Of a stretch of 64,000 bases of DNA, positions 1 through 13,600 are shown one piece after another. The notes beneath the pieces were generated by a model. That model was not told the DNA's origin. It did not search any database and saw nothing but the letters and a program-made list of their open reading frames with translations. Origin of the DNA: Isoetes taiwanensis (Eukaryota > Streptophyta > Lycopodiopsida > Isoetales > Isoetaceae). Both the position numbers and the translations under genes were made by a program. Position 1 is the first letter of the stretch, and each line of letters begins with the position of its first letter. The stretch covers positions 1,676,001-1,740,000 of the forward strand of contig JAJEKV010000103.1 in assembly GCA_021234155.1 (NCBI GenBank), written 5' to 3'.

Positions 1-3000
1 CCTCTGTTGCTTTAGTAGAGGAGTTAATACCAGACTTGCTAAAAATTGTGACACTTGGCTGGCTATTCTTTGTCATAACTGTTGGTTGGTATTGGTTTCG
101 CTGCGCCTTTCATTTACATGTGTTTTATAGAATTCTAACACTTTGTTTATCTACAACAAATCCTCGATTCTTTAATATTGATCGTTAGGAGTTTTTCCCT
201 TTGCGATAAGATTTTGCAACAAAATTTGACACTAATTCTATATAACAAGTGACCGCGCCTGGAAACCGGTTTTGCTTCGTCACTTTTGTTTTCGATGGGC
301 GAAGGTTATAAAGGTGGTGGTCCTCGCGGGGATCAATGTATCGCATTTGCTTTGATACCCTGCTCAGACTAACAAAGTAAATTGTTTGAAACACTTGAGT
401 AAGTCCTCTTTTCCCTTCCATCATTTGTGGCAGTTTATTGTCATTGAAGATGGATTTGGAGCTTATTTCGTCAAATGGAACTATATGGGGCTGCATACAT
501 CATAAAGAAGTTTGAATAGAATACGTATTGCATATAAAAAGCATCTTGAGGTTTTATTTTAGAAATTCGACGACTGGGTATGGTTTCAGTTATTCGATAA
601 CTTTATTGTAAGCAATCAGAGTAGAGTTTGGAGAGCAGTCGACCTATATTTAAGTTTCATTCAATCCTACTACATTTGTGCATGTATTAGAATAATAAAG
701 GCTTTACTAATGTACCATTGAAGCTTCCAACCAAGCAATGTTCTTGTCCTACTTAGCTTTAAGATCTTTGCATTAGGCACTTCTGATGTAGGTGGATTTG
801 TGCATTTTGCTCTCTCTTGTCTGTTGGTAGTTAATACAAAGTTTTATATCCTTTGGTTTAAAATAGGCGTGTATTTATCAGAAACGGCGCATTTAGATAA
901 CGACGTTGTATTCTGGAAATTTTTAAGACACTAGATCCTTGATTTTTATAAATCGATTTTAAAGGCAGTCATATTCGGGCTTTTGAGATATTGGATACTT
1001 ACATTATAGCTGTAAGATAGTGAAACTTGTTTGCTTAGTGCTTGGTTTGAAGAAAAGAATGTACACATGAATGCACCGTACTACATTTGTTGTTTGACGG
1101 AAAGGGAGTTATGACTATTGGACCATAAGTATTGGACTTGGGATGAATTTTGTAATCGGTTGATAATACAGTGGAAGAAGTTGGGGTGTGATCTTTGACC
1201 TAGGATTTGGTTGAAAAGGATTTTTGCTACGAAGAATGGACTATACTAAATGTAGTATCAATTGTACTTGAATGATATCATACACCTACATATTTACTTC
1301 ATACTTTAAAATTGAAGGCTCTGGGGGTATTTGGTGGTTAAATGGACTTGGGACGCCCTCTCCTCCTCCTCAAAAGCTACAAGATGCTATCCAGACCTTT
1401 CGTTTCCAATGATAGTCATATACCCTTAGAAAAACTTATAAATTTCTTAGAAAAATTAAAAAAAGGTGGACTTGGGCATTTTAGATATCATATTTCTCTT
1501 TGCTTTTGAACGTGCCTCTATTTAGTGGATGATTATTTGATTTATTGATTTTTGTATTAACTACCCGCGGGTTCTTTAATTAGAGACATATTAGTCGCTT
1601 TGCGGCAAAAGAACATAAGAGAGGAGATATGGGCGCATTAACGTGGATGCTACCTGGTGGCTGTCATTCAACTTTGAGCGTTTGGTTTATTTATGAATTA
1701 GACAGGAGAGTTAGATTTAAGTTGTTATCTATAGAAGAACATTGTATGGATTCCAAGTGCCAGATCCTTTATCGCACTTTGGTATGACATAGATAGATAG
1801 AAGCGAGGAACAGGTGTGCGTTCATGTTCTATCTCATAGACCAATTGATTCATTTGATGTTATAATCCTTCTTCTACTTATCGCTGTGTATCTACATGGC
1901 ACATTCTGCCACAACACTTTTATCTCATCTTAAGCACCGTATGTCTTTGCCGTGCCTTGTGCAAAGCTCTTTCCAGATATATAACTTATTCCTGCACTGT
2001 ACTGGTGATGATAATAGATTTGTTGGCATTACTGGGAAAACTCTTAGTCCACAAAGTTAAGGTCAGAGGATTAAAAAGGAGGTGAAGATGGGCCAGACTG
2101 GGGTGATTTTAGATCAAAGCCCCAGAGAACCCAGGGTTGCGCGGGGTTTGACACTGTCTGAAATGACATCCCAAAAAGCGCAGCGTAGGCAAGTAAATGA
2201 AGCAATAATAGCAGTATTAAAAGAGCTAGAGATAGTACTAATCATAGTGGTAATTTTGGCACTTCTAAAATTATACAAACCTTAGCCAGTAAGGATTAGG
2301 TGAACAGATACAGAATAATTGTTAGCCTCACTGTACGGGCTTCTTTGAGTATTTGCCCTCACACTGGGAAGCTCCTTATAGTTTACACAATTGAAGGTCC
2401 TCTGTACTAAGAAACTAGTCCCTCTGAGATGGTTTCCATCTTTGAAAGAACATGTAAGCGGCTAAGAGTGTCTTGGCCCAGACGAGATGGCGAGGTGTCC
2501 GGGTCTTGCGCCCACCTGACCGCGGAGACAATACTGGCAACTAACATGGCGTTGGTGAAACATACAAAGCCCTGACCAGCGGTTCGAACCGATGAGAATC
2601 AGGGGACGGCATTTCACTACGCGATTCACGTTCCCCTTAGGATTATGGAGATGTACGGCCTCCCCACCTCCGCATGTTTCCCGCCAATGTCACTCAAAAG
2701 CTTCAACACCACGTTTCTCCACGGGGCGAATTCTATATCTGAGTATTTGTCTTTGAGGCATGGCATTGCCCACATCGTGCAGTCCGCAATGAAGTGTAAA
2801 CCTTGAACTTGGGGCCTGGGAGCGCTTTGGAGATCCTCCAGATCTTGGAGGTGATAGCGTTTGCTTATGCCTTTGCGATATGAAGGCGTTTGGTGACCGG
2901 CGAGACGGCCAAATCCATTATTACAGCGTTAACGCCCTTTGGGCCGTGGAGGTACGCACTGGAGCCGAGCACTTGTGGGGATGGTCACAATGAACAATGG

Positions 3001-5460
3001 ACTGCAGAGTAGGAGGCTTCTTCTTGCGGCCTTCTTTTCAAATCTCGACGGTGTGGCGTATAGTTGGTGATCATGTGATATGGGATGAAAGAGGACCATT
3101 TGATGGCTGAAATCGAGATCATATCTTGAATCTTGAGAGGATTAAAAGATCCATTTATACAAGGTAGGGTGCTTGCACTATCGGTGTTATTTAATTTCAG
3201 GGTGCATCTTATTATATTTGGTACCAAGGAGTTTGTAATATGATTGACATTTACGCTATTTTTAACGTAGCACCAAGGGGTGCTAGCATTCTCTCATTTG
3301 GTAGAAACTGAAATTGCAGGAAGCATAGGCTTAGATAGTATACAATATTTTGATTAGAAACTATGGAATAGATGCTGATTGTAGCACTTGAAGGAAAAAA
3401 ATGACACCCATGATTCAAGATCCTTGCAACAAATAAAATTTACAATTGCCAGCAGATGCTACATACAACTGATAATGGAGTGCTCAATTTGGAAATTGAT
3501 TATATGTATTTCTAATTGTTGTATTTTGTTATTATACTCTAGGATTTGAGGCCTAACTTTAAACATACTTATTGTGGGTGGAAGCTTTAATGCGTTTGCC
3601 TCAGAGCTTTGGGTTTGTGCAGCCAGCACTCAGGAAGCCAAAACTTTTATATAATATAGCCATTGACGATGATTCAGGCCATACAACAATGATAAATAAA
3701 TTTCCCTTAACTCCCTATTGTTTTGGCGGATGACAAAGTCACGTTGGTAGGTAAACGATACGTACATGCAAATGTTGGCCCAACTATTGCTTTGGGGCTG
3801 TATATTATGGCAACATATCACGGGTTTTGTGGCATACTAAATTACCCCTTCGACATTCTCTATCGCTCTAAATTCCCATTTAGCCATTTTGGTAACTGGT
3901 GCCTCACTTTTGACCTTTTAAACAACAAAGGAATTGAGAGGTTCTATTTACATCAACGGACATTAACCTATGTCAATGGTTACGTATTTTAAGCTTTTTC
4001 AAATACTTTCAGAAGGTACATGATTATCGAAAATTTAAGCGACTTGCTTCCTTTACAAGGTTTAGGAGTCCAAAACCGGCGGTACACATGCTTTTTGAAG
4101 GCTGATTTTTGCCTCTTCAACCTTATGATAGAATCTATATAATAGCAAAAGGTGCATCCACATGAATGATGATGATAGAAGCGGCGCTTATACTATGGTT
4201 GAATCTGACATTTTGAAGCGATGTTTTAGAAGACTTATTGTAATGCATGGTTTGAAGCTGGGCCTAGAGGTTGACGTGAGAGGTTAATACAGAAGGCGAC
4301 AGGGAGATCATCTTTAGGAGTTTCAGGCGGGCAGAGCCAGGACTTTGCTTTGGGAAAATTATGTACTCAACCGCGCGTTTTGGAAAGATGCGCCCGACAA
4401 ACCACTTGTCGACTTACTCACGTACTTTCATACATATAAAGTTAGAGACTACAGCCGCAATGGGCCGTACTGTGAGATGTATGATCAGGATACCATATAA
4501 GACATAGATTTTCTGGGGTGGTTTGGCCATTATAATCGACCGCGGGGCTGTAAGTTGCGGAACAAGTGCTTCTTACAACCCCTTAATGAGTCTCTACATG
4601 CGGCTCCGGTAAACATATGGATGCCATTTGGAATCATTAAACGGTAAGCCTATCCATGGGCAGAAGTAATTTTCATGGATAATCATATCGCGGTGGGTAA
4701 TAATGTCCATAAAGTTGTACATACTTTTCCCACAAGGACAGAAGCGTAGAGAGCATAAGAGCAGATTTACTAGCGACTTCTAGATTTCGGTGTTGGTGGT
4801 GAGGAAGAGGGCATTCTCGTCACGCATATTGATTTACTGAAACCTCTTATGTGCCATCCCATTGAGACACTAGAAGTCCCTCTATGCAGTTTGCAACGAT
4901 GTAATGACAAAGCCTCCAGCAATTGCAGGCAGGAGTAGAGAGCTAAAGGGCATCGCCAATTTTGCGACCAAGTGAGCCTTGGCGGCTCTGATCACTGGGG
5001 CGTAAAACTTCATAATGTAGATATGAATTGTTCACAAATTTGATCTTAACATGCATATTCATGAATTGAGCTATATGGCTTAAAATTTTGGCCCAGAAGT
5101 TTGCTTACATACCCAATAGATTCCTTATAAGCGCACATTATTTAAGAATGCATGCGTTTTTGAAGAAACTGCTGGTAGGTTTAAATGAGATAATACCACA
5201 AAATTTTGCATGCGCTTCACGCTACAAAAGCGGCGGGAATCTTTATTGAATGACGGCCAGGTGATGGGTGGTGGGTACGAATGGTTTTGGGGATAACTGG
5301 TCTTCCGGGGACGAGATGGCACACAATGTTTAGAATTCCGCTCCTTGATTAAGGCGCAGAAGTCCTGAGAAGCATCACATACATAAAACAGGCTGACCAT
5401 CTTGAAGAACTCAATTGACAAATCCCATCAAACCTAAGCATTTGGCACTTTGGAACCGAA
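1..5460. repeat. Long diverged repeat, copy A (left end cut by the window)
   Basis: This stretch aligns by eye, in the same orientation, with 24,070-29,345 over its whole length, with many substitutions and indels. Anchors include 61-160 with 24,165-24,280, 730-780 with 24,695-24,745, 2,700-2,715 with 26,449-26,463 (both read FNTTFL), 3,680-3,790 with 27,475-27,590, and 4,145-4,260 with 27,950-28,060. The last anchor I see is a shared run ending in tttggaaccgaa at about 5,445-5,460. No reading frame survives in both copies, and I recognise no protein in it. It could be a very long LTR of an outer element into which the gypsy element at 9.2-23.65 kb inserted, or simply two copies of one old transposon. 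The short frames in it are not shared between copies, so I annotate none. Confidence 0.6.
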
Positions 5461-8110
5461 CTTTAAACCCGTCGTCGGTAGCCATTAAGTGCTTTCGCGA
5501 CCTGCTTGATTAACAAATCGAGATGATGGAAAAATCCCTAAGGCAAAACCGCGCCAAATTTTTGATTTGAAGAAGATGTTTTCTCGTGAAAAAAGTAAAG
5601 AACGTACGATATTGTTTGAGTTACGTGGTTTTTGTTGGAATGCGGGGACTTACGCGCAGGGGACATGGTTGAAATGTAGATGCCTCTTAGCAGCGAAACT
5701 GCCTTGATCTACCATCCGCGAAACTCTTTTGCGAGACGCCATGCTACACCAGCGGTTGCAACCCTCCTCCAGACTGCTTTGGTTGCGTTATCTGAATATT
5801 TTATCTGGGAAGAGTCATTCAGGAATGGAAGAGGTCGAGCCGGGTGTGTCCAGCCAGAAGCACGACACCTTCAGAAGCTGGAACTTTTGACTCATTGTTT
5901 AGCAATGCGCTGCAGGCTAACATTTGCATCCACTATACCGACCATGCCTGAAATCCAACTGAAGAAAGTGACTGGGCCAACTGCGAAAGTAGACATCCTT
6001 CAGAACTTTACATTTCAGAGTAGAAAACTGCTCATTAGATCCGGTAGTCCTTCTTTGCCAGCAATTTCATTTAGAAAGTTGGGATGGTAGGAGGGTGGGT
6101 TGTCTCTAGAGACGAAGAACCAGGAAGAGGGCTTGGAAATTAAATCTGTTGCATCATTTCCCAAACCAGGCTTTGTACAGCTGAGAGCTTGTCGACTACC
6201 GACGACCATTTCATGGTAAGACATCTTACCCATCAATCTCAGAGTTGGAGTCATGGGTGGACAGGAAGCATTCTTTGGCATTTCAAGGAAACTGAGACTT
6301 ACCACTATGGGGTAGCTTTGTGATCAGGCTCTATCTCCACCATCTATTTTAAGATCAAGAGGCAAAATGTGCTTCCATTTGAGCTTTTTCTGGCAGAGGC
6401 CCAGGTAGGCTGTTGGTTGGAGACTCTTGGGCATAGCGTGTGGACACTTGCCAACCCATGTTCACCGGCAGGTGGGGCTACTTGACAGAATGATCCAAGC
6501 GATTGAAGATGGCAAGAAGAGTCAGCTATATCACCACCCACGCACTGGCAGAATCAATTTGGTGTAGGTAAGGGCATTGAAATAACAAACCGTCGCATGC
6601 GGCTTTGTTACCTGCGCACGACATTTGCCGCTCTTTGAGACATACAAAGCGAGCATCAAATCTAGGTAGTCAAAGAAGCCGCGAGCTGCGGCACAGCCTG
6701 GGGAGGAGGCTGTTCACGAGCAATTTCCATGAAACCGGCATTGACCTTGTGATAGAGCCCAGAATTGAGATGGAACCCGGCCGGCACTCTCAAGGGGTAC
6801 AGGGTTTCTTCTGGCTCACAGCATGTGATGGCATATCAAACTAAATCAAGCCGGCGAGATCAGCGGCGCAGCTGTGAGGACACAAATGGGAAGCGAGCGG
6901 CCATCAAAAGCGGGGCCGAGAGGCTGGATACAGGAAGGATTCAGATATATAAGCTGATTTTTAGGCTGTCCGAAGGGCAGAATGGATATTTTGCAATTGG
7001 TAAGGTGGATGCCACGCGTCAATATACATGCTGTCCACGGAAAACTGCTGTTGCTCTTGCCCGATCTAGATCTCCTAAAGGATTTGATTCGAGAGGAAGC
7101 GTAGTGGGAGTTAGCGAAGAGTAGAGCGATCATATAGATGTACGAGATATCCATTAAGATATTCCGGCAAGGAACAGACTTAGCGGCGTGGAGGCCCGCT
7201 CTGGAGCGGCACAATTGAGCTTTGAAACGTTGAAATTCTGACGGATGGGCCATGCAACACGAATCTTGATGATGCCGTTGAACGCGGAGTGTTGCAAATT
7301 GAATTCCGATCCTATTAGCAATGGGTAAACTGAACTTTGAGATCACTGGCAGCTGGAGGAAATGCTGGCCAACAGGCGATGGGGAACTGAATGGGGCAAT
7401 AAGACATCGGAAGCTTGGCTGGAGAAGGGATCAGGCACATACTGCTTTGATAAAGCGGAAGGTTTCGGGGTTTAAGACACAAGATTTCTGGTGAAGGCAA
7501 ATTAATTTCGGAAAGATTTAAACATCAAAAAGAAAGCAATCTTGATCTTTGCCACAAACGATATGATTGAACAGCGAGGCCCTAAAGCATGATTTTCGAT
7601 AATGAATATAAACAAATCGAAGGCGGTGGTAATGACACAGGAACACGCCAACCAAACACGCTCCGCGGCGGTAGTGCTGGCCATCACTTTCAATGGAGCC
7701 CAAAACTCTGAAGGTACCTGCATAGCCCTCATAAAGGTTTGTCGATAGGAAATTTGGACATCCATGGAGTCTTGGCTTGGCATGCAGAACTGCGAGTAGG
7801 AACTGCTATACTGTTGTATGCACCCTTAATTGTAATGGACTCTGGTCGAGCTGAGGTGTGGGGTGCCAAGCTGCTGCAAAACCACTCGGAGAACCATACA
7901 CACTGTCCAAGGTATGAGTTAGCGCCAGGTCGAAGGCGTGGAGGATGTCACCCCTAGGCTGCGCTGGGGAAGAGGAAACTCCTCACCTTACGAGGAACCT
8001 CAATTTATTGGCTGGATCACTTGCTTTTGTGATTTTTGAGTTTGTGTAGGTCACACCACCATCAGAACTCTTGCGTTGAAATGCAGAGGGCTTTAACCTG
8101 TGTTTGGAGA
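5461..8110. other. Unassigned stretch, no gene recognised
   Basis: This is GC-richer than copy A before it. Frames of 60-166 codons occur on both strands and overlap one another, for example about 5,680-6,090 (+) and 6,846-7,346 (-). None shows a motif I recognise and none continues into a neighbour. Given the primer-binding site just after it on the minus strand, it may be decayed internal sequence of a minus-strand retroelement. That is inference only. Confidence 0.3.
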
Positions 8111-8113
8111 CGC

Positions 8114-8124
8114 GTCTGATACCA
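8114..8124 (-). promoter_or_regulatory. Probable primer-binding site of a minus-strand LTR element
   Basis: On the minus strand this reads TGGTATCAGAC. The plant initiator tRNA-Met primer site is TGGTATCAGAGC, so the first ten bases agree. Both clear sites at 50,838 and 54,285 in this window have the full form. If it is real, an LTR lies at higher coordinates (from about 8,126) and the element's internal part runs down towards 5.5 kb. No second LTR was found. Confidence 0.4.
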
Positions 8125-8125
8125 A

Positions 8126-9214
8126 CACTATTAGAGGCGCCAACATGTCAGGAGGGGGCACTCCACGGGCAGGTCCAGCCCGATATGAGGGACTTCCAAC
8201 ATGTATTTGGAGATCTTTGATAACCTAAACAACCCAGTGAGACAAAGAGACAACCCAGCTGAAGCCAGCGACTAGCAGGTGGCTGGAAGTGGTGACCTGG
8301 TAGGGCACCGTAACCCAGGGCCCTGGCGTGGAGGTGCGACGTCCCTCAAAGGTTCATGGGCATGTTCAGCCTCTTCCCAGTCTCTAGAGGCATAGGTGTG
8401 AGCGCGTTGAACAACCATGCCGACGAAGCGTCGTGGTAGAGAGAGGATGGTCGCATGTCTCGAATTAGGCCGGCTGTTGGCCATTGAAGACATATTGGGG
8501 CAACGCTAAGGATTGAGGTGCACTTGAAGAGCCAAACTCGGGGGCAAAATAAAGTCTCGTAGCTTTTTGTGTGCATCCCACATGCTCACTTAGCTGGGAG
8601 AATCATGGCACCATGCGCTTGGTCCACCATGTATGGTGGGCAGGAGAAGAATGGTTTGGAGGCTGCCTCACGGGATATGTCTCTTAAAAAGGGGGCGGTT
8701 TTAGGGCTGGGCGGTGCCAGCGGCAATCCACAGAGAGGAAAGATTAAGCACTACGGTGGTGCTCGAGCGCGGCAACCCAAATCGCCAGCGCCACCGGATC
8801 TGGATGGGCGTGAAAGTACAGCAAACCCTGCGAAAAGGGGTGAGGCTGCGGGAACCCAGATTCTTGCGTAGCCATTAGAATCAAGCACCGTCCTTTAACT
8901 GAAGATTCGTCACGACAAACTTTCTAAAAGAGCCCAAGAACACCAAATCGACATGGAATCCACGGGCACTAGGCAGAAAACAGAACGAGCCAGCATGCGG
9001 CCTCCATTTCCAGTGGATACAAGAGTAAGTCTCACTGCACTTTGGGTTTGTTTGTGGCTGGCATTAGTGGGCAACCGGTCATTTGAAGGCGTTCATGAGG
9101 TTTAAAAATGGGCATCACATCTAGACCAACATCCATTCCATCACCGCATTTTGTGAGTGCACATGCTAGGTCCTGCTGATTCAATGAACTAATTCTGGTA
9201 ATGTATATATAAAT
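8126..9214 (-). repeat. LTR-like or leader sequence of a decayed minus-strand element
   Basis: It lies immediately on the LTR side of the candidate minus-strand primer site and ends where the gypsy LTR begins. It is moderately GC-rich and has no conserved frame. I found no partner copy in the window, so this rests only on position next to the primer site. It may instead be unrelated old repeat DNA. Confidence 0.25.
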
Positions 9215-10650
9215 GTTGTGGCGTTCCACGTATTTACTCCAGTACATGCCAATATACTATTTAAATGCGATAGAATAGACATGTGGGTTATTTGCTTGAG
9301 GAGTTGTTAAAGGTTATTTGGCACATACTGAACTAATAAAAGAAGTCGATAAAGGTTAATTACACCTATAATTAAGGAAGCATTATCCATTAACTCAATT
9401 AAGTTGAGGCTAGTTTAGGATAATTAGTTAATTAGGAAGATTGCCACGTGAAGTCCCGATTGGCGGTGGGAGATCACCTTTGGGCCTCCAAATTGGATCC
9501 ACTATCCCATTTGGATCCCAAATCGAACTCAAGAATTTCTTGGCGCCCAAGTTGCTTGAAAGATGGAGATGCATGATAATGCGTTCTGTGAGAGAAGTGG
9601 GTTAAATGGATGGGTAGCGAAGTATCCTGGGCTGGCAGGTTAAGTGCCTCTGAGGTTGTCTTTGTCTAGGATTAACCCTTCTTTGATACCAAGTTATATT
9701 TCATTGCCGGTTATACTTTGTTATGTATGGATGGACGATCTAACGAACATATCTCTGGTAGCCTTCCGTAAAAGCGAGGATTAAAGGGGGTAGAGACCCA
9801 CAGCGTTATAACATGACCATATGCTCCTAGTAGTTTCCTTAGTTCCCGATTATTAGGCACATGCTGAGGAACCATGTCAAGCGTGGATCTTGCTTGTTGC
9901 GCTATCCCTACCGGAAGAAGGGGCATTAATTAAAGAGGTGAGGGTGGTGAGATTACGCACCGAACGCCGAGGCTCTGGGAACTCTCGATGGGCTAGGCGA
10001 TGGCTGTTCTGCGGAGGGCGGGTATGGAGTCTGACACTCCACAGGTGAAGTGCGGCGCGGGGGCATCTACGCCGCGCGATGGTAAAGTTAAGGGCGGGTG
10101 GTGCGGATCACGGGGTCGCTGATCACGGCCGCGTGTTATAACTCACATGGAACCCGCTGCGATCCACAGGAAGGACGCCCCGACACACCTCATCGGACGG
10201 GGTAGACTTGGATGGTACTGGTGCTGCGTTGGACGGCGGACGGGCGGACGGCTTTGAGCGGATGCGCCATACCGAGACCGGTACTTGATCCTCTTGAGAC
10301 CCTAGCCCGTCGGTCGATCCTCCCTTTGGGTGACGGTGGGCAGGTTTTGGGTATTTCTCTCGACGCTGAGGCCATCTTCTGCGGCCCAATGGGTTGGATG
10401 GATGCTTGCCACCCTTGGTGGTTATTTATGACCGACTATCGCATTATGCTAACCTTGGCGCACGGCTAAAACCACAAGGGACCCATTGAAGGAGTGGGCG
10501 AATGGCTTCCTGTCCTTCATAGGCTCCTTCCATAGGATGATTCGGAGTTAGGCAGGAGGCCTGCCATATGGGGACAGGACTTGCCATGGGAGAGGAGACT
10601 CACATGCGATATCTGTAGAGTGTAAATTATGTATGTTGTTTTGGGAAGCG
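9215..10650 (+). repeat. 5' LTR of the gypsy element
   Basis: It aligns with 22,172-23,650 in the same order throughout. Shared blocks include cctataattaaggaag (9,365 and 22,302), tggcgcccaagtt (9,541 and 22,471), gaagtgggtt (9,594 and 22,521), ggcgggtatgg (10,018 and 22,919), and ggttggatggatg (10,392 and 23,377). This copy is richer in CpG than the 3' copy. The exact start and end are uncertain because both copies carry many indels. Confidence 0.75.
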
Positions 10651-13600
10651 TCTGTTTTATAATTTAGAAACTTTTCAGAGATTTAAAAGTGGAATTCAAT
10701 TTGTATTTACTTTTAGAAAAGTGTGTTAGTTGGGGCCTTCTTACCTTAAACGCTTAGGAGTTAGACATTCTTATAAGCAATTTCACCACCTGCAGCTGAC
10801 ACTGGCCGCCAGCAGTCTGCAAGCGCCATCACCTTAACTGGCCTTCACTTCTTCTCTTGCTATCCATGCTTCGGCATCACCATCTGCGCTTCAAGCTCTG
10901 ATGGACCTAAGAGCGTTTAGAATGCTTCCAGCTCTTTTTGCCACATGTGCTAGTGGGTGACTAGACGATGACGCGGTACTGGTCCTGAACTGTTTAATAA
11001 GACATTCACGAGAACGCCGCATCCCATTCCCCATTCACTGACTGGTTTCTCGCCGATTAAATAAACTAACTAACCCTATATCATGGAGCAGCCAGGGTTG
11101 GCTTTTGCTTTCTAAAGTTAAACCCTGAGGAGAAGGGATCCATTGACCTCAGTGAGGCTGAGGCCAGAATTTATGCATGGCTGGACAGACCTCCAGTGAT
11201 TGCTGGTGGCCTTCGAGGGCGTGGTTTTCTGTAGGTGCGCCTTGGCAAGCAGGACTGCACAAATACTTCCTCCCTTTATTGAGATCACCCGAGTCAAATA
11301 AGCACATTTTGAGACGTTCCACCTTGAATGACTTCCGGACCACTTCAGACACCAACTTTGGTGTTATCAGGCTCATTTGGACATATATTCAGCTGTGCTT
11401 TTGCAGATGGGTTGGGACAAAGGAGGCCAATGGGAGGCGGGGCTGGGTGCAGAGTGGAGGAGGAAGCTGCACTGTGTGGCCAGAAGGGCCTTGGGGTGGC
11501 AGGCTGACAAGCGGCCAAAGGGGAGGCGTTAACTAGAAGACTTCCCAGTACGCGAGAAGGATGCCATCGGAAAGAACAGGGTGGCTCAGTGTCGGGAGGC
11601 CCGGTCACAGAAGAGGGCAAAACATCCGACCACGGCGGAAGTCGTTACCAGGCCGCGCCAGCCGAGGAAACCTCATATGGAAGTTCCGGCCAAGGCCGGT
11701 AGCTCGGAAGATTGGAAATATCAGGAAGGCGTGAGCCTTTGTCGCCGCGCACACCGGTGTCCCCAGTCCGGTGCCAGAATTCAGACCGGCGCAGATTCCA
11801 GACATTTTAACTCTGCCTTACTGAGGCGTATGAGGCCTACCTTGATGAAAGTACAGTGATGCCTAACCTGCAGTGATTCATGCCTAGAGTTTATATAATG
11901 CTAGAAGGATATCATTACTTGAGGAAGGATCAGGAATTTCGCTATTGTTGGAGCTTTCTTGTGCAAAATTTGTGATCCTATATGTAGACTGTTTGTTTGA
12001 AACTCATAATTTAAAGTGACACCCCATGGAAATTGCATTCATTATTAAGTAGTATTGAACTTGGAGAAGCATGCAGAAAATTTGTACTTTTTGGCCCATT
12101 TGGGGTTTATTTCATTCTTTTGCCTCTCCTCCTCCCTTAGCTTCTTCCTCTGGGCTCTACTAGCGAGGGTACCTAGATGAGTGAAAACCTTGGGACCCAG
12201 CGGTTTTCCTTTGATGTTCTTCATGTATATGACGGTGGATGTCCCTAACATCAGGAGCTTTTGATTCTGTTTCTTGGGTTTTACTCACGAGGAGATCACA
12301 TTGCACCTTCGTTCTTCCAGTGGCGACTGCAAATACATGACTTTTACTTGCCGAGATCTTGGGATGACCATGCGGAATGTTAAGGAGCGTGGCCGGAAGG
12401 AAGGCTTCTCCCTATCATCACTATAGATGGAACTTTGAAGGCTCGTTTGCGTATGTGGACGTTTTATGGGACAGGCGGGCTCGCCCATGGCGGTCTGCAT
12501 TTTGCGAGCTTTGGAGACTGATGATGAAGTCGTCGGCCAAGCGGATTTTACGTGGAAGGGCTGCGCGAAGCGGTGGTCACGAGCGCCTCAAAGCCGAAGG
12601 CTGACCTCACCACCACCATACTCCGGGCAGCAGGTATCTCTTATTCTCGAGGACATGTCATTGCTGATATGCGAGGCCGAAGGTAGGGTCTCTATGACGC
12701 GCGTCTTGCCGGGATGACACCGACTTTACAGCACCTGTGTTGTGCCTGAGCCGTTAGAGGTTGCATACCTCGACGGTTTCTAATGACGATGATCCTTCCA
12801 ACCTCAGGAGCGTTTAAATGCGCGGGCGACCTCCTCCAACAACTTCGGCCAGGATCACCATGGCGAGGAAGTAGACATGGTGAGGAGGATCTTTAGGATA
12901 CGGGTACATCGCGGGATGATAAAGAAAAGCGGAAGGGAGGAAGATCCCGCATCAACTTGGAAAACTCCTTGAGACCTCCGAGGGGATCGTAAATTTGGGT
13001 GTGGGCAACCGGTGACCGATTCTTCCTTTCAGCCTTGGTGATTAACTTATTTCTTCTCCAAGAATTTGGGGCTTGTCTTGCGGTTATCCACCTTAGCGGG
13101 CCATAAGATAGATAGATAGGCCAGTGGTACGGTGTGTTTTAACACCACATTGGCGGCGTACGCTGAGGACATATGACTGGATTGCGGGGCTGGGCTGGAT
13201 CCTGCGGACACTAACCAATGGGTTGTAGCCAATAAACCGGACGGGGAAGCAAGAAGATTGACTATCGTACCACCACCTGTTTTGGTCCAGAGCAGGGTAA
13301 GCTAGTGGCATTGGGGGCGTGGCGGGCTCGCTGTGCTCATTTCTGGCGGCGACACCCATACGTACTTGCTTCCCCGGAAACAGGCGCCCTCTGGTGTCGG
13401 CTCGCGGTGCGCTGCAGCCACCTCCTGGGCTATGGATGAAGGCCAGAACTGGTCGCGGGCCTGCTTCTTTACCGTTACCGATCGCATTCGCGGCCTCTAC
13501 GTTGCCTGGCGGGTATATGTCCGGGCCGGTATACGTGGCAATAAATTATGCATCCTAAAGTCTATCATGTTTTCCCGGACTTTTCAAGCAAGAAGAAAAT

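Noticed and set aside
2700-2740. FNTTFLHGA in repeat copy A (and FNTTFL in copy B) as a copia reverse transcriptase motif
   Set aside because: It resembles DVKTAFLHG, but no neighbouring reverse transcriptase block is readable in either copy, so I do not assign the repeat to copia.
5680-7346. Frames of 96-166 codons on both strands in the 5.5-8 kb stretch
   Set aside because: They overlap each other and show no motif. GC-richness lengthens chance frames here.
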